The notes below the pieces were generated by a model. It did not search any database. It worked only from the letters and a program-made list of their open reading frames with translations, and was not told where the DNA came from. From Komagataeibacter swingsii (lineage in GTDB: Bacteria; Pseudomonadota; Alphaproteobacteria; Acetobacterales; Acetobacteraceae), in NCBI RefSeq assembly GCF_003207895.1, contig NZ_NKUB01000006.1:62001-126000 (forward strand): a stretch of 64,000 bases of DNA, written 5' to 3'. The translations under genes were made by a program, and so were the position numbers. This document shows, piece after piece, positions 1 to 8,617 of this stretch. Positions within the stretch are counted from its first letter, which is position 1; every line of letters starts with the position of its first letter.

Positions 1-628
1 GGTATCGACCTTCCAGGCGGCCATCAGGGCCGGCAAACATGACCTCAGGCATAGGTATCCCGCATTTGCATTTCCCCGCGCATTCCAGGCATTGCAGCGG
101 GAAAGGTTGCTGTTACAGCCTGCCCGACCGGCGATGCCCCGTCAGGTCGGCAGGCAGAGAAAAATGCTGTCCTTCGGTGTCATCCATGCCGGAAGCAGGA
201 ATACGCCGTGTATTCAACCGGTGGTGGCGGCACGAAAGACAGAATTGATCCGGTCTGGTCAGCCAGGCCGAAAGTATACCAACCCGCCAGATAATGGGCC
301 TGTTGCCTACCGGACATAAAGTGCGTCTTTGGCAGGCGTGCCCTGCGCGGGGGGCAGATATGGTAATGCGTCGTAATCCATCCGGCGGGGGAAAGGTTTT
401 TTCCGTCTCGGGCCGGATGTGTCGTGTCGGTTCGCTCTCCTTGCCATGGCCCGGATGACGGGCGGGCGACATTGAGGCAGCGGTATGGAAAAGGTGCGGA
501 CACCCACCATAACACGTTGCAATAAATATTATGTTGCGCTGCCTTATAGCGGTGTGGATTCACAAAATGCCAGATAAATCGTAATCCACCTCGCAAAACG
601 ACGTGGCGTAACCATATGGCTGGACAGC
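1..628. other. Left-edge non-coding stretch, no gene supported
   Basis: About 630 bases with lower GC than the genes to the right. Several short open frames exist on both strands (for example minus-strand frames near 113-472 and 180-596), but their translations are rich in Arg, Pro and His, show no recognisable domain and have no convincing ribosome binding site. The last 120 bases contain an A/T-rich patch (around 511-560) that could hold the promoter of the desulfurase cluster; I cannot define -35 and -10 boxes with confidence. An upstream gene could lie just outside the window. Confidence 0.5.
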
Positions 629-1765
629 ATGAACACCCGACGCGACAGTTTTACCTACCTTGACGCCAACGCGTCCGAACCGCTCCGGGCCGAGGCGCTG
701 GCGGCCATGGTTTCGGCGGCTGGCGTGGTGGGCAATCCGTCATCCGTCCACCGCGCGGGACGCGCCGCGCGCGCCGTGCTGGAAACCGCGCGGGAGGATC
801 TGGCCACCCTGTTTGGCGTGTCGGCTGAAAACTGTGTCCTGACATCGGGCGGGACGGAGGCGAACGTGCTGGCCATTACCGGGCAGGCACGGGGCCGGCG
901 CGTGCTGGCGGGGGCTACCGAACACGATGCCGTGCGTGGTGCGGCACAGGGGCAGGTGGTGCCTGTCCGCCCCGATGGCGTGCTGGACCATGGGGCGCTG
1001 GAACGCATGCTGGCGGCCGGTGGGGGCACGCCCGCGCTGGTCTGTGTCATGCTGGCCAATAACGAAACCGGCGTCATCAACCCTGTGCGGGACATCGTGG
1101 CGCTGTGCCATGCCCATGGCGCGCTGGTGCATGTGGACGCGGTGCAGGCGGCGGGCCGCATTCCCTTCACCATAGGGGAACTGGGCGCGGACAGCGTTGC
1201 GATCTCGGGCCATAAATTCGGCGGCCCGAAGGGGGCGGGCGCATTGCTGCTGGCGGGCGCGCGCTTCCATGCCATCACCCCGCTTCTGGCCGGGGGCGGG
1301 CAGGAACAGGGACGGCGCGGCGGAACCCCGGCGCTGCCAGCCATCGCGGGCATGGCCGCGGCCGCCACGGTGGCGGTGGCAGGCATGGCGCAGCAGGCCG
1401 ACAGGCTTGGCGCATGGCGTGACCGGATCGAGGCGGCGGCGGTGGCCGCCGGCGCGCGGGTGTGCGGTGGCACGGCCCCGCGTCTGGCGAATACGACCAG
1501 CCTCGTGCTGCCCGGGCGGCGGGCGCAGACGCAATTGATCGCGCTGGACATGGCGGGATACTGCGTCTCGGCCGGGTCGGCATGTTCATCGGGCAAGGTC
1601 ACGCGCTCGCACGTGCTGGACGCCATGGGGTTCGGGGATGACGCGGGCTGCGCCATCCGCGTGTCCCTGCCATGGTCGGTGACGCAGGCGCAGGTGGATG
1701 GCTTCATTGCGGCCTATACCGCCATGGCCGGGCGGTTGCCCGCATTGCAGGCGGGGGCGGCATGA
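629..1765 (+). CDS. Cysteine desulfurase (NifS/IscS family), first of a tandem pair
   Basis: A 378-residue class V, PLP-dependent aminotransferase-fold enzyme. The family removes sulfur from L-cysteine as an enzyme-bound persulfide for Fe-S clusters or thio-modified tRNA. The PLP lysine is K196 in SGHKFGGPKG, the HVDAVQAAG stretch precedes it, and the persulfide cysteine is C319 in SAGSACSSGK, so both key residues are present. Length fits the family. The stop overlaps the start of the next desulfurase (ATGA), and a ferredoxin and mnmA follow. It is clearly divergent from its neighbour, so the pair is not a recent duplication. No iscU, iscA or suf gene is next to it, which favours a role in tRNA thiolation or a general sulfur supply. 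I cannot assign IscS versus NifS by eye. Confidence 0.9.
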   Translation: MNTRRDSFTYLDANASEPLRAEALAAMVSAAGVVGNPSSVHRAGRAARAVLETAREDLATLFGVSAENCVLTSGGTEANVLAITGQARGRRVLAGATEHDAVRGAAQGQVVPVRPDGVLDHGALERMLAAGGGTPALVCVMLANNETGVINPVRDIVALCHAHGALVHVDAVQAAGRIPFTIGELGADSVAISGHKFGGPKGAGALLLAGARFHAITPLLAGGGQEQGRRGGTPALPAIAGMAAAATVAVAGMAQQADRLGAWRDRIEAAAVAAGARVCGGTAPRLANTTSLVLPGRRAQTQLIALDMAGYCVSAGSACSSGKVTRSHVLDAMGFGDDAGCAIRVSLPWSVTQAQVDGFIAAYTAMAGRLPALQAGAA

Positions 1766-2949
1766 ACGCGCTTTCCGACCTGATCTACCTTGACTATCAG
1801 GCCACCACGCCGTGCGATCCGCGCGTGGTGGCGGAGATGATGCCATGGTTTACCGAAAGCTTCGCCAATCCCCACAGCCTTGACCACGCGGCGGGGCGTG
1901 CAGCCCATGACGCGGTGGAGCAGGCCCGTGCCGAAGTGGCCGCGATACTGGGGGCGGAGGCGCGCGAAATCGTGCTGACATCCGGCGCGACGGAGGCCAA
2001 CAACATCGCCATCAAGGGCGCGGTGCGCCACCTGCTGGGGCGCGGGGACGCGCGCAGGCGTGTCATCACGATTGCGACCGAGCATAAATGCGTGCTGGAA
2101 TCGGTGCGTGACCTTGCGCGCGAAGGCTGCGAGCCGGTGATCCTGCCGGTCCGGCCCGATGGCACGCTGGACCCTGCCGTTCTGGCCGAGGCACTGTCCG
2201 TGCCGACCCTGCTGGTCAGCATCATGGCCGCCAATAACGAAACCGGGGTGGTGCAGGACATCGCGGCCCTTGCGCCGATTGTCCGTAAAGCGGGCGCGCT
2301 GCTGCACAGCGACCTGGCGCAGGCGGTGGGCAAGGTGGATGTGGACGTGCGGGCGTGGGATCTCGACCTTGCATCCGTGTCCGGGCACAAGCTGTACGGG
2401 CCGAAGGGGGTGGGGGCGCTGTTCGTGCGCCGCAGGCCGCGCGTGCGGCTGACCCCGCTGTTTTCCGGCGGCGGGCAGGAACGCGGCCTGCGCTCGGGCA
2501 CGCTGCCCGCGCCACTGGTGATCGGATTCGGGGCGGCATGCCGCATCGCGCGCGCCGAAGGGCGGGCCGAGCGCGCGCGGGTCGCGGCGCTGCGGGACCG
2601 GCTGCTGGCGGCGTTAAGGGCGGGATGCGATGGCGTGCATGTCCATGGCGCCATGGCGGAAGGGGGGCGGCTGGCGGGCAACCTCAACCTGCGCTTTGAC
2701 GGCGTGCGCGCGCTGGACCTGATGGCGGCCGCGCCACGGCTGTGCCTGTCCACCGGATCGGCCTGTTCCTCGGCCGAGGTGACGCCATCCTACGTGCTGA
2801 CGGCCATGGGGCTGGACGGGGATCAGGCCGCCGGAGGCTTGCGTCTGGCCGTCGGACGCTATACCTCAGCCGCCGATGTGGATCGCGCGGCGGCGATCCT
2901 GTGCCAGGCTGTGGCACGCTGCCGCGCGGAGGGCAGTTCTTCGCCATGA
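1762..2949 (+). CDS. Cysteine desulfurase (IscS-like), second of a tandem pair
   Basis: A 395-residue PLP enzyme. The start ATG at 1762 overlaps the preceding stop as ATGA, which indicates translational coupling; a longer frame reaching back to 1672 only reads through the neighbour. It begins with [14 protein letters not shown], typical of IscS-like proteins. The PLP lysine is K210 in [10 protein letters not shown] and the persulfide cysteine is C335 in [11 protein letters not shown]. The LYGPKG and [13 protein letters not shown] motifs are closer to classical IscS than those of the first copy. Together with the ferredoxin and mnmA downstream it suggests an IscS-to-MnmA sulfur relay, which is an inference from context. 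Confidence 0.9.
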   Translation: MNALSDLIYLDYQATTPCDPRVVAEMMPWFTESFANPHSLDHAAGRAAHDAVEQARAEVAAILGAEAREIVLTSGATEANNIAIKGAVRHLLGRGDARRRVITIATEHKCVLESVRDLAREGCEPVILPVRPDGTLDPAVLAEALSVPTLLVSIMAANNETGVVQDIAALAPIVRKAGALLHSDLAQAVGKVDVDVRAWDLDLASVSGHKLYGPKGVGALFVRRRPRVRLTPLFSGGGQERGLRSGTLPAPLVIGFGAACRIARAEGRAERARVAALRDRLLAALRAGCDGVHVHGAMAEGGRLAGNLNLRFDGVRALDLMAAAPRLCLSTGSACSSAEVTPSYVLTAMGLDGDQAAGGLRLAVGRYTSAADVDRAAAILCQAVARCRAEGSSSP

Positions 2950-2983
2950 TAACGGGCGAATGGTAACAGGCAGGATGACAAAG

Positions 2984-3298
2984 ATGGCGCATATAACATT
3001 CATCGAGCGTGACGGCACCCGCCGCGAGGTCGCGGCCCCGCTGGGTCTGTCGGTTCTGGAAATCGCCCACAAGAACGGGATCGACCTTGAGGGCGCATGC
3101 GAAGGCTCGCTGGCCTGCGCCACCTGCCATGTGGTGGTGGACCCCGAATGGGCGCCCAAGCTGACGCCACCGACCGAGGATGAGGAAGACATGCTCGACC
3201 TGGCCTTCGGTCTGGAAAAGACATCGCGCCTGGGCTGCCAGATCGTGATGACCGAGGCGCTTGACGGCCTTGTGGTGCGCCTGCCGCGCACGTCCTGA
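2984..3298 (+). CDS. 2Fe-2S ferredoxin, adrenodoxin type
   Basis: A 104-residue electron carrier with the pattern C39-x5-C45-x2-C48-x36-C85 ([10 protein letters not shown] ... LGCQ), which binds one [2Fe-2S] cluster. The [17 protein letters not shown] stretch is typical of Isc-type (Fdx) and adrenodoxin-like ferredoxins that supply electrons during Fe-S assembly. I chose the ATG at 2984 because AGGA lies 8 bases upstream; an in-frame ATG at 2975 has its only AGG directly against it. The frame remains open further upstream into the desulfurase gene, but that part is not ferredoxin-like. It lies 34 bases after the desulfurase and probably belongs to the same transcript. Confidence 0.93.
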   Translation: MAHITFIERDGTRREVAAPLGLSVLEIAHKNGIDLEGACEGSLACATCHVVVDPEWAPKLTPPTEDEEDMLDLAFGLEKTSRLGCQIVMTEALDGLVVRLPRTS

Positions 3299-3318
3299 CC
3301 GGCGGCCTGTCACACACC

Positions 3319-3336
3319 GCGCGTCATGGGACGCGC
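3319..3336 (+). other. Short perfect hairpin upstream of mnmA
   Basis: GCGCGTC (3319-3325) and GACGCGC (3330-3336) form a 7-bp stem with a 4-base loop in the 117-base gap between the ferredoxin gene and mnmA. No T-run follows, so it is not a canonical terminator. It may simply be an mRNA-stabilising hairpin. Confidence 0.4.
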
Positions 3337-3415
3337 AACATGATGTTTGACGTGCGATGCCCGGGGGCGGATAGTCCTGCGGGCATTGCCTGTCATAGGG
3401 AAGTGGAACCAAGCC

Positions 3416-4525
3416 ATGCGCATTCTTGTGGCCATGTCCGGCGGGGTGGACAGTTCCGTCGTCGCCGCCCGCCTGGTGGACGAGGGGCACGAGGTGATCG
3501 GCGCGACCCTCCAGCTTTATGATTCACGCGAAAGCACGAAAAAGGGCGCATGCTGCGCGGGGCGTGACATTCATGACGCCCGTCGCGTGGCCGACCGGCT
3601 GGGCATCCCCCATTACGTCATTGATGCCGAACGCCGCTTCCATGACAGCGTGATCGGCACGTTCGCCGATGCCTATGCGGCGGGCGAGACGCCGGTGCCG
3701 TGCGTTGCGTGCAACCAGGGCGTGAAGTTTACCGACCTTCTGGGCATGGCGCGTGACCTTGGGGTGGACGCCATGGCCACCGGCCATTACGTCCGCCGCG
3801 TGGACGGGCCGGATGGGGTGGAAATGCACCGCCCCGTTGACGCCGGGCGTGACCAGTCATGGTTCCTGTTCGCCACGACCCGCGACCAGCTTGATTTCCT
3901 GCGCTTCCCGCTGGGCGACATGCCCGACAAGGCCGCCGTCCGGGCGGAAGCCGAACGCTTTGGCCTGGCGGTGGCAGCCAAGCCTGACAGCCAGGACCTC
4001 TGTTTCGTGACCGATGGCTCGTACGCGGGTCTGGTGGAAAAGCTGCGCCCCGATGTGACGGGGGCCGGCGAAATCGTGGACCAGTCCGGCCATGTGGTGG
4101 GCCGGCATGAAGGTGTCACCCGCTACACCGTGGGGCAGAGCAAGCGGCTGGGCAACGCCGCCATGCGCGATGGCGCGCGCCAGATGGTGGTGGGAATCGA
4201 ACCCGCCAGTCGGCGCGTGGTGATCGGCCCGCGCGCCCACGCCGTGGCCCGCACGCTGATGCTGCGCGACATGAACTGGCTTATCCCCCCGCCGGGGCCT
4301 GATGGCCTGCGTTGCGCGGTGCAGATCCGCGCGCGTGAGGCCGCCCGGCCCGCCACGGTATGGCAGGCGGATGGCAATGGCGCGCGGGTGGAACTGGATG
4401 ACGGTGCCGTGCCCGCGCCAGGGCAGGCCTGCGTGATGTATGATGGCACACGGGTGCTGGGCGGTGGTTTCATCCGCCGGGCGGAAGCTGTACAGGCCGG
4501 AAGCGAAGGGAAGGCGGCGTCATGA
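3416..4525 (+). CDS. mnmA: tRNA-specific 2-thiouridylase MnmA
   Basis: A 369-residue enzyme that adds sulfur to U34 of tRNA-Lys, tRNA-Glu and tRNA-Gln using ATP and a persulfide donor. The PP-loop SGGVDSS is at residues 8-14. The catalytic cysteine pair is C96 (in VPCVACN, with C99) and C196 (in SQDLCFV), and the GHYVR motif follows as expected. I chose ATG 3416 because the protein then begins MRILVAMSGGVDSS, as in homologues; the frame is open back to 3347 without family similarity. Its place after two desulfurases and a ferredoxin suggests a local sulfur relay. The stop overlaps the next start (ATGA). Confidence 0.96.
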   Translation: MRILVAMSGGVDSSVVAARLVDEGHEVIGATLQLYDSRESTKKGACCAGRDIHDARRVADRLGIPHYVIDAERRFHDSVIGTFADAYAAGETPVPCVACNQGVKFTDLLGMARDLGVDAMATGHYVRRVDGPDGVEMHRPVDAGRDQSWFLFATTRDQLDFLRFPLGDMPDKAAVRAEAERFGLAVAAKPDSQDLCFVTDGSYAGLVEKLRPDVTGAGEIVDQSGHVVGRHEGVTRYTVGQSKRLGNAAMRDGARQMVVGIEPASRRVVIGPRAHAVARTLMLRDMNWLIPPPGPDGLRCAVQIRAREAARPATVWQADGNGARVELDDGAVPAPGQACVMYDGTRVLGGGFIRRAEAVQAGSEGKAAS

Positions 4526-5190
4526 GTGATGGGATTCTGGTCATTGGCACGCGGCGGTATTCGTCATGGTCGCTGCGCGGGTGGCTGGCGGTGCGCCTGG
4601 CCGGGCTGGATGTGCGCGAACAGATGATCCCGCTGGCCGATAACGGGGAAACCCCGGCCATCCGCACCATTTCGCCCAATGGCAAGGTGCCCTATCTGGA
4701 ACATGACGGCGTTGCGGTGTGGGAAAGCATCGCGATCTGTGAATACTGCGCCGAACAGGCCCCCGGCCTGTGGCCCGGCGATGTGCGCCAGCGTGCCTAT
4801 GCCCGCAGCATCTCGGCCGAAATGCATGCAGGCTTCCGCGCCGTGCGGCAGGCCATGCCGATGAATATCGGGCGCGACAACCGCCCGCTGGCGGCAGGCA
4901 CCACGCCGGATATTGATGCGGACATCGCCCGGATCGACGCCATCTGGACCGAGGCCCGGCTGGATTTTGGCAAGGACGGTCCCTTCCTGTTCGGCGCGAC
5001 GTTCGGCATGGCGGACGCCATGTTCGCGCCCATCGTCTCGCGCTTCCTGTCCTATGGCATCAGCCCGTCGCCGGAATCGCGGGCCTACATGACCGCCGTG
5101 CGCGCCCATCCGCTGGTGGATGATTGGTACCAGAAGGCCCTGCAGGAACCAAAGGAATGGCAGCAGGCCCGTTTTGAGGACATAGCCTGA
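4522..5190 (+). CDS. Glutathione S-transferase family protein
   Basis: A 222-residue protein with an N-terminal thioredoxin-like half (residues 1-80; SPNGKVPYLEHDG contains the cis-Pro, and ESIAICEY is the usual glutathione-binding Glu-Ser pair) and an all-helical C-terminal half. The N-terminal RRYSSWSLRGWLAVRLAG is typical of bacterial zeta/maleylacetoacetate isomerase-like or YfcF-like GSTs. The substrate cannot be read from sequence. It starts inside the mnmA stop (ATGA) and is probably co-translated, although a functional link to thiolation is not evident. Confidence 0.85.
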   Translation: MSDGILVIGTRRYSSWSLRGWLAVRLAGLDVREQMIPLADNGETPAIRTISPNGKVPYLEHDGVAVWESIAICEYCAEQAPGLWPGDVRQRAYARSISAEMHAGFRAVRQAMPMNIGRDNRPLAAGTTPDIDADIARIDAIWTEARLDFGKDGPFLFGATFGMADAMFAPIVSRFLSYGISPSPESRAYMTAVRAHPLVDDWYQKALQEPKEWQQARFEDIA

Positions 5191-5202
5191 GGGAAGTCGC
5201 CC

Positions 5203-6306
5203 GTGAGCATGCCATGGCGCGTGGCGGTGGTGCTGCCCGCGCGTGAGGGATTTTCCCCCCGCGCCGTGGGGGCGATCGGGTTGCAGGTGGCCGCTCTCGC
5301 GGGGCGGCAGGATGTGATCGTAGGGCCGCCGCTGGACGGGCCATCCCTGCTGCCGGACCATGAATACCGTGCCGTGCAGCCCGGCCTGTGGCCACCGGGG
5401 CGGCGCAGCCTGCGTTATGCCGCAGCCATCGCGCGCGCGGTGGCCGGGACGGGCGCCGCCGTGGTGGAAGTCCATAACCGCCCCGATACCGCCGATTATG
5501 TTGCCCGTCACCGTCCCGGCCAGCGCGTGCTGCTGGTGCTGCATAACGACCCGCAGGGCATGCGCGGGGCGGAAACGCCTGGCCAGCGCCGTGACCTGCT
5601 GCGGTTGATGGACGTGGCCTGCGTCTCGGGCTGGGTGCGGCAACGCTTCCTTGATGGCCTGCCGGATTCCTGCGCGCGGCAGGTCGGGCTGTCTCCCAAC
5701 GGCGTGGCGTTGCCAGCAATGGCGCCGCCCATGGCGCAGCGTGCGCGCCGGGTGCTGTTTGCCGGGCGCGTGGTGGCGGACAAGGGGGCGGACCTGTTTG
5801 TCGCGGCCTGCGCGCGGCTTGCGCCGACCCGTCCCGACTGGGATTTCCGCATGATTGGCGCCGATCGCTTCCGCACCGATGCACCAGTGACACCGTTCGT
5901 ATCCGACCTGCGGCCCAAGGCCACGGCGGCGGGCGTGGACATGGCCGGATACAGGCCGCATGCGGAGGTGCTGGCGGCCATGGCGCAGGCCGCCATCGTG
6001 GTCGTGCCCAGCCGCTGGCCCGAACCCTTCGGCATGACGGCGCTGGAAGCCATGGCCGCCGGTGCGGCGCTGATCGCGTCACCTGTGGGCGGGCTGCCCG
6101 AAGTGGTGGGCAATGGCGGCCTGCTGTGCGCGCCCGACCCCGCGACGGGGCTGGCCCACGCCATGGCCGGTTTGATGGATGACCTGCCCGCGCGTGAGGA
6201 CCTTGCCGCGCGTGGCCGGGCGCAGGCCGCGCGTTTTGGCATCGAACACGCCCGCGCCTGCCGGGCGGCGATGCGCGATGCAGCCCTGCGCCGGGGCGGG
6301 GCCTGA
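5203..6306 (+). CDS. GT4-family glycosyltransferase
   Basis: A 367-residue retaining glycosyltransferase with two Rossmann-like halves. The C-terminal donor-binding half carries VLFAGRVVADKGADLF (around 183) and the family signature EPFGMTALEAMAAGAALIAS (around 270), with the conserved E-x7-E arrangement. The start is GTG at 5203, with GAGGGAAG about 6 bases upstream. It follows the GST gene by 12 bases. GT4 enzymes build polysaccharides or lipopolysaccharide from sugar nucleotides; the acceptor and sugar are unknown here. A second GT4 gene at 8618 shares the fold but is clearly a different enzyme. Confidence 0.87.
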   Translation: MSMPWRVAVVLPAREGFSPRAVGAIGLQVAALAGRQDVIVGPPLDGPSLLPDHEYRAVQPGLWPPGRRSLRYAAAIARAVAGTGAAVVEVHNRPDTADYVARHRPGQRVLLVLHNDPQGMRGAETPGQRRDLLRLMDVACVSGWVRQRFLDGLPDSCARQVGLSPNGVALPAMAPPMAQRARRVLFAGRVVADKGADLFVAACARLAPTRPDWDFRMIGADRFRTDAPVTPFVSDLRPKATAAGVDMAGYRPHAEVLAAMAQAAIVVVPSRWPEPFGMTALEAMAAGAALIASPVGGLPEVVGNGGLLCAPDPATGLAHAMAGLMDDLPAREDLAARGRAQAARFGIEHARACRAAMRDAALRRGGA

Positions 6307-6427
6307 CCCTCTTTTCCGTTTTTCTGCGCTGCCGGGTATGGGACACGCCGCCCCATGGCCCTATATCTGGGCACACAAGGCTTACGCCACGCATGATGCA
6401 GGCAATTTGACAAGGACCGGAGGCCAC

Positions 6428-7429
6428 ATGTCCGATACCGTTCAGGCGTCGCCCGACGCCGCCGCCCAGAACACCCTTGTGCCGGTTACGGTGCTGACGG
6501 GATTCCTGGGCGCGGGCAAGACGACGCTGCTCAACCATATCCTGACGGCGCAGCACGGCCGCAAATACGCCGTGGTGGTGAACGAGTTCGGTGAACTCGG
6601 CGTGGACAACGACCTCGTGGTGGATGCCGATGAGGAAGTGTTCGAGATGAACAACGGCTGCATCTGCTGCACCGTGCGCGGCGACCTGATCCGCATCCTT
6701 GGCAACCTCATGAAGCGCCGGGCGAAGTTTGACGGCATCATTGTCGAGACCACGGGCCTGGCCGATCCCGCCCCCGTCGCCCAGACCTTCTTTGTGGATG
6801 AAGACGTACGCGGCAAGACCCGGCTGGACGCCGTGGTCACGGTGGTTGACGCCTACAACGTCATCCAGACGCTGGATGAAAGCCCGGAGGCGGTGAACCA
6901 GATCGCGTTTGCCGATGTCATCATCCTCAACAAGACCGACCTTGTGGATGAAGTGGCGCTGGCCACCATCGAATCGCGCATCCGCGCCATCAACGCCGTC
7001 GCCCGCCTCCACCGCGCGCAGCGCGGCGACGTGCCGCTGTCCGATGTGCTGGACCAGGGCGGGTTCGACCTGCAGCGCGCGCTGGAACACGCGCCGCATT
7101 TCCTTGAGGACACCAGCCACTCCCACGAGGCGGACGTGACCTCCCTGTCCTATGAGGTGGAGGAACCGCTGGACGCCGCCAAGTTCCAGGCCTGGATCGG
7201 CGCGGTGCTGCAGGAACAGGGGGCCGACATCCTGCGCGCCAAGGGCATCCTGAACTATGCCGGCGAGGACCAGCGCTTCGCCTTCCAGGCCGTGCACATG
7301 ATGGCTGATGGCGGTTTCATCGGCCCGTGGAAGGCAGGCGAGCCGCGTGTCTCGCGCCTGGTCTTCATTGGCCGTAACCTCAACCGTCCGCAGCTTCGCC
7401 GCGGTTTTGAAAGCTGCCGTGCGAAATGA
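6428..7429 (+). CDS. CobW/COG0523 G3E-family GTPase, probable metallochaperone
   Basis: A 333-residue P-loop GTPase. Walker A is GFLGAGKTT (25-33), the metal-binding CxCC motif is GCICC (78-81), Walker B and switch lie in VETTGLADP, and the guanine-specificity motif is NKTD. The CobW C-terminal domain follows (AKGILNYAGEDQRFAFQAVH). Family members deliver zinc or cobalt to client enzymes. GGAGG stands 5 bases before the ATG at 6428. The stop overlaps the next gene (ATGA), a WD40 protein, so the two are translationally coupled. I saw no convincing Zur operator upstream. Without a cobalamin locus nearby a zinc role is more likely than cobalt, but this is inference. Confidence 0.92.
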   Translation: MSDTVQASPDAAAQNTLVPVTVLTGFLGAGKTTLLNHILTAQHGRKYAVVVNEFGELGVDNDLVVDADEEVFEMNNGCICCTVRGDLIRILGNLMKRRAKFDGIIVETTGLADPAPVAQTFFVDEDVRGKTRLDAVVTVVDAYNVIQTLDESPEAVNQIAFADVIILNKTDLVDEVALATIESRIRAINAVARLHRAQRGDVPLSDVLDQGGFDLQRALEHAPHFLEDTSHSHEADVTSLSYEVEEPLDAAKFQAWIGAVLQEQGADILRAKGILNYAGEDQRFAFQAVHMMADGGFIGPWKAGEPRVSRLVFIGRNLNRPQLRRGFESCRAK

Positions 7430-8490
7430 GCGATACCGTGAACGATACCATGCCCGCCACCGGACTGCTGGAACGGCGCGGGGCCATGCGCCAGATGGAA
7501 GGCCAGATCACCGGCTGCGCCATCTCGCGCGACAGCCAGCAGGTCGCCTTCGCCACGGGTGAGGGCGACATCATGGTGGCGGACCGGGCCGACTGGGGCC
7601 AGTCTGATGCATGGAACGCCATGACCGTGCATGACGGCGCGATCCTTGCCCTTGCGCCCGATGCCGCGCCCACCGGCTTCCTGACCGGCGGCGACGATAA
7701 CGCCCTGCGTCGTGTGGCGGCCGATGGCGGCGTCAGCGACCTTGCAAAAGGCCGCCGCTGGATCGAGCACATCACGACATGGAGCAACGGCAAGGGCGGC
7801 GTGATCGCCTTTGCATCGGGCAAGCAGGTCGAGCTGCGCGACGCCGACGGGCACACGACCCTGAAGGTGCTGGAGCATCCCTCCACCGTCAGCGGCATCG
7901 TGTTCGACGCCAAGGGCAAGCGCATCGCGGCATCGCACTATAATGGCGCGTCGATGTGGTTCGTGCAGGCCAGGGTGGATACCGTGCGCCCGCTGGAATG
8001 GAAGGGCAGCCACATCGGCATCGCCATCCACCCGGCGGGCGAGGCGCTGGTGACTTCCATGCAGGAATCGGAACTGCATGGCTGGCGGCTGTCGGACGGG
8101 CATAACATGCGCATGAGCGGCTATCCGTCCAAGGTGCAGTCCATGGCCTTTACCCGCAACGGCAAGTGGCTGGTGACCAGCGGGGCGGATACGATCGTGA
8201 TGTGGCCGTTCTTTGGCGGTGGGCCGATGGGCAAGCCCCCGGCGGAGGCCGGTGGCCTGCCGGGTGTCATGTGCACGCGCGTCGCCTGCCATCCCGTCCA
8301 TGATATCGTGGCGGCCGGGTTTGCCGATGGGTCGGTGCTGATGGCCGATACATCGGCACAGCGTATCCTGCCGGTCTGCGTGGGCGGGTCGGGTGCGGTG
8401 ACGGCGCTGGAATTCAGCCCCGATGGCTGCTGCCTTGCCTTCGGTTCGGAAGATGGCCGCGCCTGCGTGGTTGACCTGAGCGCTAAATAA
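7426..8490 (+). CDS. WD40-repeat beta-propeller protein
   Basis: A 354-residue protein made of WD40-like blades with recurring motifs such as ITGCAISRDSQQVAFATGEGDI, VSGIVFDAKGKRIAASHYNGA, VQSMAFTRNGKWLVTSGADT and VTALEFSPDGCCLAFGSEDG. It has no signal peptide or catalytic motif, so it is probably a cytoplasmic interaction scaffold. Its start overlaps the stop of the CobW-type GTPase gene (ATGA). I recall the same pairing in other alphaproteobacteria, but the partner function is not established. A repeat element follows 15 bases downstream. Confidence 0.88.
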   Translation: MSDTVNDTMPATGLLERRGAMRQMEGQITGCAISRDSQQVAFATGEGDIMVADRADWGQSDAWNAMTVHDGAILALAPDAAPTGFLTGGDDNALRRVAADGGVSDLAKGRRWIEHITTWSNGKGGVIAFASGKQVELRDADGHTTLKVLEHPSTVSGIVFDAKGKRIAASHYNGASMWFVQARVDTVRPLEWKGSHIGIAIHPAGEALVTSMQESELHGWRLSDGHNMRMSGYPSKVQSMAFTRNGKWLVTSGADTIVMWPFFGGGPMGKPPAEAGGLPGVMCTRVACHPVHDIVAAGFADGSVLMADTSAQRILPVCVGGSGAVTALEFSPDGCCLAFGSEDGRACVVDLSAK

Positions 8491-8505
8491 AGCGGGTTAA
8501 GTCAT

Positions 8506-8587
8506 AAAAGTTTTTGGGTGCCGCCTTTTTTCAAAAAGGCGGCGTCTCTTTGAAGCTTTTGAAAAAAGCTTCACAAAAAACTTTTTT
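8506..8587 (+). repeat. Dispersed palindromic repeat, copy 1 (GCCGCC-arm first)
   Basis: About 82 bases that begin AAAAGTTTTTGGGTG and end in AAAAAACTTTTTT, forming outer inverted ends around two inner hairpins. One is GCCGCC with GGCGGC around an A/T loop, the other is GAAGCTTTT with AAAAGCTTC. It lies between the WD40 gene and the second glycosyltransferase gene, both on the plus strand. The same element recurs five more times in the window. Confidence 0.85.
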
Positions 8588-8617
8588 ATGAATCGCAGTC
8601 AGATAACAGGGCACTGC

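Noticed and set aside
113-596. Minus-strand frames in the left-edge region
   Set aside because: They have no domain and atypical composition, and the overlapping frames conflict with each other. They are not supportable as genes.
5060-7297. 745-codon minus-strand frame opposite the glycosyltransferase and CobW-type genes
   Set aside because: Both plus-strand genes are well supported; the frame has no recognisable domain.
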